Assembly: GCF_022662495.1 (NCBI RefSeq)
Contig: NZ_JAKPBU010000001.1
Coordinates: forward strand, 1,736,001 to 1,800,000
Origin: Lysobacter sp. M2-1
GTDB taxonomy: Bacteria; Pseudomonadota; Gammaproteobacteria; Xanthomonadales; Xanthomonadaceae
Length of the DNA stretch: 64,000 nt
Direction: 5' to 3'
This document shows, piece by piece, positions 8,647-17,026 of this stretch (its first letter is position 1; the number at the start of each line of letters is the position of its first letter). Under the pieces are notes generated by a model that was given only the letters and a program-made list of their open reading frames with translations, searched no databases and had not been told where the DNA came from. A program made the position numbers and the translations under genes.

Positions 8647-8865
8647 ATGTTTGAAGGGCAACCGCAGGCGGAACTCGACGAGATCATGAAGGCCAACAGC
8701 GAGTTCCGGCAGCTGTATTACCGCCACAAGGAACTGGACAAGCAGGTGCTCGACGCCGAGCTCGGAGTGCTGCCGATCGACGACAGCACCCTGTCCCAGA
8801 TGAAGCGCGAGAAGCTGGCCGCCAAGGACCGCCTGACGCGAATGTACGAATCCATCCAGCACTGA
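8647..8865 (+). CDS. DUF465 (YdcH-family) small protein
   Basis: This 72-residue, highly charged, all-helical protein fits the DUF465 family: a helical hairpin with YYRHKELDKQVLDAE followed by KREKLAAKDRL. A strong ribosome-binding site (AAGGAGGC) precedes the ATG. The role of the family is not established. It follows the terminator-like hairpin at 8590-8627 closely, so its expression may depend on read-through. Confidence 0.85.
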   Translation: MFEGQPQAELDEIMKANSEFRQLYYRHKELDKQVLDAELGVLPIDDSTLSQMKREKLAAKDRLTRMYESIQH

Positions 8866-8955
8866 TCCTTCGTTCCACGGCGCGGGCGGAGGCGGCCATC
8901 CTCGTCGGCCGTCGCCGCCCGTGCGCATTGTTTGAGTGCGGGGCACGCAAGCAAC

Positions 8956-9036
8956 CCAAGGTTTGCGGAGCAAACCTCGGGCCCCATGCCCTTGCTTCCA
9001 AACCCCGCCCCTTCGGGGCGCCCCCTTGCTAAGGGG
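8956..9036. repeat. intergenic dispersed repeat, copy B
   Basis: This copy has the same element order as 1488-1576: palindrome AGGTTTGC-GGA-GCAAACCT (8959-8977), CGGGCCCC (8978-8985), a second palindrome (CGCCCC-TTC-GGGGCG) and CGCCCCCTTGCTAAGGGG. The palindrome arms differ in sequence between copies but keep pairing, which suggests selection for structure. It lies between the DUF465 gene and cbs. Confidence 0.6.
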
Positions 9037-9159
9037 CTTTCCTCCAGAAAGTATCTCGCGCGCGGCGCCTGGCGCCCGGTATGCGCAGGCGCCCGGCGCG
9101 GTTGCTGCCACATGGCCGATAATCTGCGGCTCCATCCGCAGCCGGGCGGCCAGCATTCC

Positions 9160-10530
9160 ATGCCTATCCATCAGTCCGTCCTCGAACTCGTCGGCAACAC
9201 GCCCATCGTGCAGGCCCAGCGTCTCGACACCGGCCCGTGCACGCTGTACCTCAAGCTGGAAAGCCAGAACCCCGGCGGTTCGATCAAGGACCGGATCGGG
9301 CTGTCGATGATCGAAGCGGCCGAGCAGCGCGGCGACATCCGGCCGGGTGACACGCTGGTCGAGGGCACCGCCGGCAACACCGGCATCGGCCTGGCCCTGG
9401 TCGCGCAGCAGAAGGGCTACAAGCTGGTGCTAGTGGTTCCCGACAAGATGAGCCGCGAGAAGATCTTCAACCTCAAGGCGATGGGCGCCCAGGTCGTGCT
9501 GACCCGGTCGGACGTGGCCAAGGGTCATCCGGACTATTACCAGGACCTGGCCGAACGGATCGCGCGCGAGACTCCGGGCGCGTACTTCATCAACCAGTTC
9601 GGCAACCCCGACAACCCGGCCGCGCACGAATTCGTGACCGGGCCGGAGATCCTGCGGCAGATGGACGGGGACCTGGACGCGATCGTCTTCGGCTGCGGCA
9701 GCTCGGGCACGATGACCGGCCTGTCGCGCTGCTTCGCGCAGCATTCGCCCGAAACCGAACTGATCCTGGCCGATCCGGTGGGCTCGATCCTGGCCGAGTA
9801 CATCAACGAGGGCACGCTCAGCGAAAAATCCGCCAGCTGGATGGTCGAGGGCATCGGCGAGGATTTCCTGCCCACCATCTCCGACTTCAGCCGGGTCAAG
9901 CGGGCCTATGCCATTACCGACAAGGAGAGCTTCCTCACCGCGCGCGAGCTGCTGGAGAAGGAGGGCATCCTCGGCGGCTCGTCCACAGGTACCCTGCTGG
10001 CCGCCGCGCTGAAGTACTGCCGCGCGCAGACCGAACCCAAACGGGTGCTGGTGTTCGTCTGCGACACCGGCAACAAGTACCTGTCGAAGATGTACAACGA
10101 CTACTGGATGCTGGACAACGGCTTTCTCGAGCGCGAGCCGAGCGGTGACCTGCGCGACCTCATCCTGCGTCCGTACTCGCAGCGCGACACTGTGGTGGTG
10201 GGTCCCGGCGACCTGTTGGTCACTGCCTACCAGCGGATGAAACTGTACGAGATCTCGCAGCTGCCGGTGATGGACGGCGAGCACCTGGTCGGGATCGTCG
10301 ACGAATCCGACGTGCTGCTGCATGTCTACGGCGACGAGGCCAGGTTCAAGGATCCGGTCTCGACCGCCATGGTCAGCAAGATCGACTCGCTGGACGTCAA
10401 ATCCCCGATCGAGTCTCTGCTGCCCCTGTTCGACCGCGGCCACGTGGCCATCGTCAAGGACGGCGAGAAGTTCCTGGGCCTGATCACCCGGATCGACCTG
10501 CTCAACTACCTGCGCAGGCGGGTGCAGTAG
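9160..10530 (+). CDS. cbs: cystathionine beta-synthase (PLP domain plus CBS pair)
   Basis: The 456-residue protein has an N-terminal fold-type II PLP domain. The substrate loop and PLP lysine are in NPGGSIKDRIG, the Ser/Thr loop in EGTAGNTGIG, and the PLP-phosphate loop in GCGSSGT. A C-terminal pair of CBS domains starts near residue 340 (SQRDTVVVGPGDLL to LITRIDLLNYL). It condenses serine and homocysteine to cystathionine, the first step of reverse transsulfuration; cysteine synthase activity is the main alternative. ATG 9160 begins MPIHQSVLELVGNTPIV, the family start; an upstream in-frame ATG at 9112 is less likely. The next gene encodes the partner enzyme, 55 bases downstream. Confidence 0.92.
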   Translation: MPIHQSVLELVGNTPIVQAQRLDTGPCTLYLKLESQNPGGSIKDRIGLSMIEAAEQRGDIRPGDTLVEGTAGNTGIGLALVAQQKGYKLVLVVPDKMSREKIFNLKAMGAQVVLTRSDVAKGHPDYYQDLAERIARETPGAYFINQFGNPDNPAAHEFVTGPEILRQMDGDLDAIVFGCGSSGTMTGLSRCFAQHSPETELILADPVGSILAEYINEGTLSEKSASWMVEGIGEDFLPTISDFSRVKRAYAITDKESFLTARELLEKEGILGGSSTGTLLAAALKYCRAQTEPKRVLVFVCDTGNKYLSKMYNDYWMLDNGFLEREPSGDLRDLILRPYSQRDTVVVGPGDLLVTAYQRMKLYEISQLPVMDGEHLVGIVDESDVLLHVYGDEARFKDPVSTAMVSKIDSLDVKSPIESLLPLFDRGHVAIVKDGEKFLGLITRIDLLNYLRRRVQ

Positions 10531-10554
10531 GGCGGGCGAGGGCGAGGCGAATGC

Positions 10555-10560
10555 TAGAAT
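10555..10560 (+). promoter_or_regulatory. -10 box before the cystathionine gamma-lyase gene
   Basis: TAGAAT lies 25 bases before ATG 10586 in the 55-base gap after cbs. A start near 10567 would give a short leader with CAGGG as ribosome-binding site. No good -35 is visible. Confidence 0.35.
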
Positions 10561-10585
10561 TCGCCGATTGTTTCAGGGCAAAAAC

Positions 10586-11770
10586 ATGAACGAAACCGAC
10601 GGCGACGCAGCCCCCGGCGCGTCCCGCTGGGGCTTGGGTACCCTGGCGATCCACGGCGGCCAGGCGCCGGACCCGAGCACCGGCGCGGTGATGCCGCCGA
10701 TCTACGCGACCTCCACCTACGCCCAGTCCAGCCCGGGCGTACACCAGGGGTTCGAGTACTCGCGCACTCACAACCCCACGCGCTTCGCCTACGAGCGCTG
10801 CGTGGCAGCGCTGGAAGGCGGCAGCCGCGGGTTCGCCTTTGCCTCGGGCATGGCAGCGACCTCGACCCTGCTGGAGCTGCTCGACAGCGGTAGCCATGTC
10901 GTCGCTATGGACGACCTCTACGGCGGCAGCTACCGCCTGTTCGAGCGCGTGCGCCGCCGCTCGGCCGGGCTGGACTTCAGCTTTGTCGACCTCACCGATC
11001 CGGCCGCGTTCGAAGCCGCGATCCGGGCCGACACGCGCATGGTCTGGATCGAAACCCCGACCAACCCGATGCTCAAGATCGTCGACCTGCAGGCGATCTG
11101 CGCGATCGCGCGCAAGCGCGGGCTGGTCTCGGTGGTCGACAACACGTTCGCTTCTCCGATTCTGCAGCGCCCGCTGGAACACGGCGCAGACATCGTCATG
11201 CATTCGGCCACCAAGTACCTCAACGGGCATTCGGACATGGTCGGCGGCATGGTGGTGGTCGGCGACAACGCCGAACTCGCCGAGCAGCTGGCCTTCCTGC
11301 AGAACTCGATCGGCGCAGTACAGGGGCCGTTCGACAGTTTCCTGGCATTACGCGGGTTGAAGACGCTGCACCTGCGGATGAAGGCGCATTGCGAAAGCGC
11401 GCAGCAGGTCGCGGAATGGCTGCAAGGCCATCGTGCGATCGAGCATGTGATCTACCCGGGCCTGGAGTCGCATCCGCAGCACGCACTCGCCGCCCGCCAG
11501 ATGGACGGGCCCGGCGGCATCGTCTCGATCCGCCTGAAGGGCGGTTTCGAGGCGGCCAGGCGCTTCTGCGAACGAACCGAACTGTTCACCCTGGCCGAAT
11601 CGCTGGGTGGCGTGGAGAGTCTGGTAAACCATCCGGCGGTGATGACGCATGCGTCGGTGCCGGTGGAAAGGCGCAAGGTGCTCGGCATTGCGGATGATTT
11701 GGTGCGGTTGAGTGTCGGTGTGGAGGCCCTTACAGACCTGCTCGCCGACCTGGATCGGGCATTGTTGTGA
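10586..11770 (+). CDS. cystathionine gamma-lyase / gamma-synthase (metB-like)
   Basis: The 394-residue PLP enzyme belongs to the Cys/Met metabolism family. The PLP lysine is in HSATKYLNGHSDMVGG, preceded by ETPTNPMLKIVD and VDNTFASP, and the substrate-binding SLGGVESLVNHPA is near the C terminus. Sequence alone does not separate lyase from synthase; the cbs partner upstream favours gamma-lyase, giving cysteine from cystathionine. The homologous gene in Xanthomonas, often called metB, marks one border of the LPS locus, and here too polysaccharide genes begin 31 bases after its stop. ATG 10586 has AGGG upstream; a TTG at 10568 is unlikely because the -10 box puts it at the transcript start. Confidence 0.9.
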   Translation: MNETDGDAAPGASRWGLGTLAIHGGQAPDPSTGAVMPPIYATSTYAQSSPGVHQGFEYSRTHNPTRFAYERCVAALEGGSRGFAFASGMAATSTLLELLDSGSHVVAMDDLYGGSYRLFERVRRRSAGLDFSFVDLTDPAAFEAAIRADTRMVWIETPTNPMLKIVDLQAICAIARKRGLVSVVDNTFASPILQRPLEHGADIVMHSATKYLNGHSDMVGGMVVVGDNAELAEQLAFLQNSIGAVQGPFDSFLALRGLKTLHLRMKAHCESAQQVAEWLQGHRAIEHVIYPGLESHPQHALAARQMDGPGGIVSIRLKGGFEAARRFCERTELFTLAESLGGVESLVNHPAVMTHASVPVERRKVLGIADDLVRLSVGVEALTDLLADLDRALL

Positions 11771-11801
11771 AGTCGGGATCGCTTTTTGGCCGAGGCGCAG
11801 C

Positions 11802-12590
11802 ATGAGGTCGCTGAGCCACGACCTTGCGGAGAGCATGAGAGCTCCAGAGTTCTGGGCGCTTTCGAGTTGGCTCGATATCGTGGTGCGATACCGTCAATCC
11901 CGCCTCGGGATTTTCTGGCTCGTTGCTCCGGCGATCGTCTATATCTGGGGTTTGGGAGCGTTTTTTGCCGCCATGATGGGCGTCAGCGTGACCAGATTCG
12001 CGGCCCATGTGGCAATCGGTTACGTGGTCTATCGATTGGTCAGCAGCGCTATCGTCGAATCGACCACGGCTTTCTCATCCGCAGGTGCGTTCATCCAGGA
12101 TGGCCACATGCGGTTGACCGACTTCGTGCTCAGGGTATTGGCCAAGGCACTGTTTTACTTCGTGATGTCGCTGCCGGTGGTCGCGGTGGCTCTGGCGATC
12201 TATCCCGACATCCACTGGAGCGGATTCGCCTATGCGCTAGCTTCATTTCCGCTGGTAATCCTCAACGCGCTGTGGGTTGGGATCTTGTTTGCCTTGGTCG
12301 GTGCCCGCTTTCCGGACCTCAGCCAGTTCATTGGCAACGTCTTCATGTTCGCGTTTCTCCTCACGCCAATTATCTGGCAGGCGGACTCGATGCCTGCCGA
12401 TAGCTTGCGTGGATTGCTGATGCGTTTTAATCCCCTGTTCCATATGGTCGAAGTGGTTCGAGCGCCGATCCTTGGTGAGCAGCTGGAGGGTCTTACTTTG
12501 TATTACCTTGGCGCAATGACCTTGCTGGGTTGGGCCGCGGCGATCTTCGCCTATCGGCGTTACGCGCGCTTCGTGCCAATCTGGATCTGA
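11802..12590 (+). CDS. wzm: ABC-2 type polysaccharide export permease (Wzm-like)
   Basis: The 262-residue protein has about six membrane helices and the ABC-2 permease pattern (WLDIVVRYRQSRLGIFWLVAPA at the N terminus, GNVFMFAFLLTPIIWQADSMP and FNPLFHMVEVVRAPI towards the end). With the ATPase encoded five bases downstream it would move a lipid-linked polysaccharide across the inner membrane, as in O9a-type O-antigen export. The start at ATG 11802 gives the usual family length; the frame is open further upstream only through overlap with the metB-like gene. Base composition drops in GC from this gene on. Confidence 0.88.
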   Translation: MRSLSHDLAESMRAPEFWALSSWLDIVVRYRQSRLGIFWLVAPAIVYIWGLGAFFAAMMGVSVTRFAAHVAIGYVVYRLVSSAIVESTTAFSSAGAFIQDGHMRLTDFVLRVLAKALFYFVMSLPVVAVALAIYPDIHWSGFAYALASFPLVILNALWVGILFALVGARFPDLSQFIGNVFMFAFLLTPIIWQADSMPADSLRGLLMRFNPLFHMVEVVRAPILGEQLEGLTLYYLGAMTLLGWAAAIFAYRRYARFVPIWI

Positions 12591-12595
12591 CGGCG

Positions 12596-13756
12596 ATGAG
12601 CGCCTCCATCACGGTTGAACGGCTCACTCTGTCGGTGCCGATCTACTTGCAGCGCGAGCGCCGTGCCAGCGGCTGGGCGAGGATGTTCCTGGGCGCTGCG
12701 TTTGATCCGCCACGACGCGAGCTCATCCGGCTGCTCGACGACATCAGCTTCGAGGCGCACGAAGGGGATCGCATAGCCATTCTGGGCCGCAACGGCGCTG
12801 GCAAGTCGACCCTGCTACGCGTGCTGAATGGCGTGTATGCTCCTACTTCGGGTCATGTGCGAGTGGATGGCAGCTGCCAGGCGCTGCTCAATATGTCGCT
12901 GGGATTCAATGGCGAGGCGACCGTGCGCGAGAACATTTTCCTGCGCGGTACCGCGATGGGGCTGAAGGCGGCCAGCCTGCGCGAGCAAATTGAGCCGATT
13001 CTGGATTTTTCCGGACTTCACGACAAGTCGAATCACCGCTTGCGCACATTGTCGGCCGGGCAGAGGATGCGGCTGGGCTTCGCGATCTCGACCACGTTCC
13101 AGCACGATGTGATCCTGATGGACGAATGGGTTGGGGCGGGCGATTCAGAATTCATGGCCCGGGCGACCGAACGGATGAAGGGGCGCGTCGGTGGTAGCAA
13201 GGTAGTGATGTTGGCCAGTCACAGCGTCGGCTTGCTACGCGATATTTGCAACAAAGGGCTCGTACTGGAACAGGGACGGGCCGTGCACTTCGGGGACATT
13301 CTGTCGTCGCTGCGGGCCTACCACGACTTGCTTGCGTCGCTGCGCGAACAGGACGTCGTCCCCGAGTTGCAGTCGACTTCCGCCGAGGTGATCTACGGCT
13401 GCGTAGAGAACCTGATCGTGGCGCATGGCGCGATCCATCTGCAAGGCTGGTGTGTCAGCAATACCGGAAAGGTTCCGCGGACGTTGGCTTTGGCGATCGG
13501 CGGCACGCGCCATGCGGCCACTGTATTCGAGTCCTGCCCACGTCCCGATGTGATGCGTCACTTTGGGTTGAGCAACGACCAGTGTGGTTTTCGTGCGACT
13601 TTCGCGGTCCCGGGTCTCGAATCCGCGAACGATATCGACTTTGACCTCAGGGTGCTGGGCGGGCACTCGATCGAGGATGCACACGCCCCGCTGCGCATCG
13701 CGGGCGCGGTGTCGGCGATGCTTCGCCCCTCAACCCGTTCAACGACAGTCCAGTAG
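12596..13756 (+). CDS. wzt: polysaccharide ABC transporter ATPase with extra C-terminal domain (Wzt-like)
   Basis: The 386-residue protein has an ATPase core in residues 1-240: Walker A GRNGAGKST (64-72), signature LSAGQRMRLGF, Walker B VILMDEW (172-178), and the Wzt-type DEWVGAGD. A separate domain covers about residues 260-375. In O9a and O8 systems this C-terminal domain binds the modified end of the finished glycan. Here it contains GW (284-285), RPDV (316-319) and CGFR (330-333), and the same pattern recurs at the end of the next gene product. Start ATG 12596 follows the permease stop by five bases. Confidence 0.88.
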   Translation: MSASITVERLTLSVPIYLQRERRASGWARMFLGAAFDPPRRELIRLLDDISFEAHEGDRIAILGRNGAGKSTLLRVLNGVYAPTSGHVRVDGSCQALLNMSLGFNGEATVRENIFLRGTAMGLKAASLREQIEPILDFSGLHDKSNHRLRTLSAGQRMRLGFAISTTFQHDVILMDEWVGAGDSEFMARATERMKGRVGGSKVVMLASHSVGLLRDICNKGLVLEQGRAVHFGDILSSLRAYHDLLASLREQDVVPELQSTSAEVIYGCVENLIVAHGAIHLQGWCVSNTGKVPRTLALAIGGTRHAATVFESCPRPDVMRHFGLSNDQCGFRATFAVPGLESANDIDFDLRVLGGHSIEDAHAPLRIAGAVSAMLRPSTRSTTVQ

Positions 13757-13768
13757 ATCGCAACGAGA

Positions 13769-15169
13769 ATGGCTCAGTATCAGTCCTTTCCCGACGCCAC
13801 CGGCGACTCCCGTACGCTCGAGAAGCTGAAAGCGCTACGGCTGCCTCCGCTCGCGGGTAAGCGGTTCCTGGACGTGGGATGTAATGAAGGTTTTTTTTGT
13901 GGTTACGCGCTGTTCGATGGCGCGCTTCGTGCAGTCGGCATCGACAGTTCTGCACTATTCATATCGCGAGCGCGCCGCCGGTTTCCTGCCGGTGAGTTCC
14001 TGCACCAGGGATGGGAAGAGCTCCCGGACGGGCCATTTGACGTCATCCTCCTCGCCTCGGCATTGCATTATGCAGAGGATCAACCCGGGCTCATCAGGTC
14101 GCTTGTTGCTCGGTTGGCGCACGATGGTGTGCTGGTGCTTGAACTCGGCATCGCGTCGTCGCCGAAGGAGGAATGGGTCAACGTCGAGCGCGGAATCGAC
14201 GAGCGTCTGTTCCCAACCATGCCGTTGCTGCGTAGATTGCTGAACGACTACGCCTGGAAGTGGATGGGACCGAGCGTCGCCCAGTCCGGCGATCCCGTTG
14301 CAAGACATGTAATCCACGTGTACCGGCGTCGTCCAATTGCGTACCTGCTGATGGAGCCGCCGGCGTACGGGAAGACGAGCATTGCAACGGGCTTGTTCGC
14401 CGAAGCCCGGATTCCCGTGGTTTCCGGGGATTCCGTGATCGCAGATCTGGCCGCAGGCAAGCGCTCGGCAAGCGATGCGCTACGGAACCTGCTCGCTGAC
14501 CGGTACTCCCCATTCCGGATCGACGAACTAGTGCGGGAAGCTTTCGACCATGGCGGGGGTGGCGAGCTTGTGGACGCATGGGTTTCCGCTGCTGAAGGGG
14601 AAACCTTCGCTCTCGACGGGTACGTTCCTGCGGAATGGCAGGATTATGTGAAGCGCGCCTTGATAGAGGCGGGATATATGCCCGTAGCAATGCACTGGGA
14701 GCGGGTTGGCGCTGCTCTGCCAGCGGCCGCCGACCGGGACGCGAGTGCCGAAAACTATTTCCTCCACCTGAGCGAGGAACTGACCGAGGCGCCCTCAAGC
14801 GAGGGGCCTGATTCCCGGCTGCCTATGCAAGGCTTCATCGACGAAGTAAGCGTCGAGGAAGGCTTCCTCGTGATACGGGGTTGGGTAGTAGGGCAGGATG
14901 GCAAAATGCCCCGATGCCTCCAGATCCGGTCGGTGGCGGGCAGCCATCTGCTGGAAGAGTTTGAGCGTCAGCTTCGACCGGATGTGCAGAAGTATCTGGG
15001 CTTGCCGCATGCAGTCTGCGGTTACCGCGTCCGGGTGCCGTTGGCGGGCAAGGCGGTCAACCTCGCCAAGCTTGTTCGGACACTGGAAGTGCGCGCAGGC
15101 AACGGCGCGAACAGCCTGGGACCAGCGCTGACGCTGGCCGGTCACCTCGCACTCCGCTCTCGAGGATAG
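13769..15169 (+). CDS. methyltransferase / P-loop fusion, candidate O-chain terminator
   Basis: Three segments are visible in 466 residues. Residues 1-130 form a class I SAM methyltransferase (motif I FLDVGCNEGFF at 33-43, acidic GIDSSALF, DVILLASALHYAED). Residues 190-320 look like a small P-loop kinase fold: IAYLLMEPPAYGKTSIATGL carries a degenerate Walker A (196-204, Glu in place of the first Gly). Residues 354-460 repeat the GW / RPDV / CGY domain found at the end of the Wzt-like ATPase. Methyltransferase plus kinase next to Wzm/Wzt recalls WbdD, which ends O9a chains with a methyl phosphate, but WbdD uses a protein-kinase-like fold. The capping role is inference. Confidence 0.7.
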   Translation: MAQYQSFPDATGDSRTLEKLKALRLPPLAGKRFLDVGCNEGFFCGYALFDGALRAVGIDSSALFISRARRRFPAGEFLHQGWEELPDGPFDVILLASALHYAEDQPGLIRSLVARLAHDGVLVLELGIASSPKEEWVNVERGIDERLFPTMPLLRRLLNDYAWKWMGPSVAQSGDPVARHVIHVYRRRPIAYLLMEPPAYGKTSIATGLFAEARIPVVSGDSVIADLAAGKRSASDALRNLLADRYSPFRIDELVREAFDHGGGGELVDAWVSAAEGETFALDGYVPAEWQDYVKRALIEAGYMPVAMHWERVGAALPAAADRDASAENYFLHLSEELTEAPSSEGPDSRLPMQGFIDEVSVEEGFLVIRGWVVGQDGKMPRCLQIRSVAGSHLLEEFERQLRPDVQKYLGLPHAVCGYRVRVPLAGKAVNLAKLVRTLEVRAGNGANSLGPALTLAGHLALRSRG

Positions 15170-15265
15170 GCAGGGCTTGGCTGATGGCTTCATGGAACCC
15201 TCGGGCACAATGGCACTCGGCGGCGGGCTTCGGTTCGGCGCGCGGATACGCGGGGAAATGACGAC

Positions 15266-17026
15266 ATGCAAATGATCGTGCTTGGCATGCATCGATCGGG
15301 CACGTCCGTGCTCGCACGGGTACTGAACCTGATGGGTGGATATTTTGGCCCGGAAGGGGTCAGCACGGGCTCGAACCAGGAAAATCCAAAGGGCTTCTGG
15401 GAGCGACGCGATGTGCGCGCCCTGAACGACTGGGTCCTGCATTCCGTTGGCGCAGACTGGAATCGGCTGGCCCGATTCGACGTGGATAACCTGCCGGAAT
15501 CCATCGTCAGCGAGTTCTCCCAGCGGGCGGCGCGATTGGTGCTGGAGCTCGATGCCCATCGTCCTTGGTTCCTCAAGGAGCCGCGCTTGTGCATCCTGCT
15601 TCCGCTGTGGCTGCGCGTGCTTGAAGTGCCCATAGCCATCCACATCATCCGACACCCGGTGGAGGTCGCTGCTAGCCTGCGTACGCGCAACGGTATTCCA
15701 ATTGCCGCGGGACTGGCGTTGTGGGAGAAACACGTCAGATCCGCAGTTGCGATGTCAAGGCATTTGCCGGGCGTCCTTGTCACGCACAGACAGCTGGTAC
15801 TGGAGCCCGCACAGGAAATTGCACGCCTTCACAAGGAGCTTGCTGACCTCGGCGTTGCCGGTTTGAGGTTGCCAGGCAAGCAAGAAATAGATGCGTTCGT
15901 AAGCACGGATCTCTATCGGGAACGCGAATCGAGCATCGACGTGAACGAAAACGACGGCGCGGAACAGGTCCGGCTCTTCGGGCGATTTAAGGACGGCCTC
16001 CCGCATTTGGAGCTCAAGCTTCCGGCGGGTAGCGTCAAGCAACTGGTGCACTACGAGTCGACGTTGCCGCCTATGGACCCCACTCCGAAGAGCCAAGCCA
16101 TGCCGCAATCGGTCGACGTCGCCCTGCGAGAAAAAGTAGCGGCACGCGAACAGGAGGCGAAATCGCTGCGCGAGTCCGTTGCGAAGCTCGAGGCGAGCCT
16201 GCTACGTAAGGAGGAGCGACTCACTGCAGAGCTGATGAGCATCGGCCAGTTGCAAGCCCAGGCAATGTTCGTCGAGCAGCAGTCCGCCGCTGCCAGAATG
16301 GAGATCGGCAAGCTCCAGGCAGAGCTAGAGCGCAGCCTCGTTAAAGCAGCCGGGCAAGAGCGGGAACTCCAGTCCCTGCAGTCCAGAGTCGCGACGCTAT
16401 CGGCAGCCAACGCGTCCGCGGAGTCGCGTTTAGAGCAAGCCATTGCCAAAGCAAAAGCAGAACAAGCCGATCACTCGCGCCTGTTGGAGAAAAGCGAGGC
16501 CGCCCGCTCAGAGGCGGAGCAGAACTCCGAGACGAGATTCCAAGAATTGGCCATGCTCACACAAGTGCTGCTCGAGCGTGAAACGGCACTTGAATCTGCA
16601 CGGAAGGATCTAGAGGCAGCGAACGCTGATTTGTCCGAATGCAGGACGGAGCGCGATACAGCGCACGAGTCACTGGCGCGCATGCGAAACAGTCGGTCCT
16701 GGCGGATCACGGCGCCCATTCGCGCCCTTTTTGGCGGACGACCAAATCGTCCGCATGGTGCACCGGCTAAAGAAATCGACATCGTCTCCCGTTCCGGATT
16801 GTTTGACCGCCAGTGGTACCTGGAGACCTATCCCGATGTCGCAGCCAGCGGGATGGACCCCATCGAGCACTTTCTGCGGTTCGGTGCCGTTGAGCGCCGC
16901 AATCCCGCGCCGGGCTTCGATGTGGAAAGCTATCTGGCAAAGAATCCCCATGTCGCACAGTCGGGCATGAATCCATTGGTCCATTTCATCGTCAACAGGT
17001 CGTCGGAGGGGCAGAGTCGCACATGA
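15266..17026 (+). CDS. sulfotransferase-like protein with long coiled coil and C-terminal PDV repeats
   Basis: Residues 1-230 of 586 match sulfotransferases: a PAPS-binding loop GMHRSGTS (7-14) and a 3'-phosphate site IHIIRHPVEVAASLR. About residues 285-480 form a continuous coiled coil rich in Glu, Ala, Lys and Ser. NSRSWRITAPIRAL follows, a motif common after coiled coils in glycan enzymes. The end holds two copies of a motif of the form WYLxxYPDVAxSGMxPxxHFxxxG (about 510-575), also found at the start of the next protein. The gene overlaps the next by four bases and lies 96 bases after the methyltransferase fusion. A role in sulfating the exported glycan is inferred from cysD/cysNC in the same island. 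Confidence 0.72.
   Translation: MQMIVLGMHRSGTSVLARVLNLMGGYFGPEGVSTGSNQENPKGFWERRDVRALNDWVLHSVGADWNRLARFDVDNLPESIVSEFSQRAARLVLELDAHRPWFLKEPRLCILLPLWLRVLEVPIAIHIIRHPVEVAASLRTRNGIPIAAGLALWEKHVRSAVAMSRHLPGVLVTHRQLVLEPAQEIARLHKELADLGVAGLRLPGKQEIDAFVSTDLYRERESSIDVNENDGAEQVRLFGRFKDGLPHLELKLPAGSVKQLVHYESTLPPMDPTPKSQAMPQSVDVALREKVAAREQEAKSLRESVAKLEASLLRKEERLTAELMSIGQLQAQAMFVEQQSAAARMEIGKLQAELERSLVKAAGQERELQSLQSRVATLSAANASAESRLEQAIAKAKAEQADHSRLLEKSEAARSEAEQNSETRFQELAMLTQVLLERETALESARKDLEAANADLSECRTERDTAHESLARMRNSRSWRITAPIRALFGGRPNRPHGAPAKEIDIVSRSGLFDRQWYLETYPDVAASGMDPIEHFLRFGAVERRNPAPGFDVESYLAKNPHVAQSGMNPLVHFIVNRSSEGQSRT

Noticed and set aside
7105-9171. A 688-codon open frame on the minus strand
   Set aside because: It is antisense to the lipoprotein and DUF465 genes and to repeat copy B, and runs into the start of pilU in the wrong frame.
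13769-15169. Standard WbdD orthologue
   Set aside because: The middle region has a P-loop-like GKTS motif and no protein-kinase motifs (HxD, DFG), so the likeness to WbdD is one of plan and place, not of sequence.
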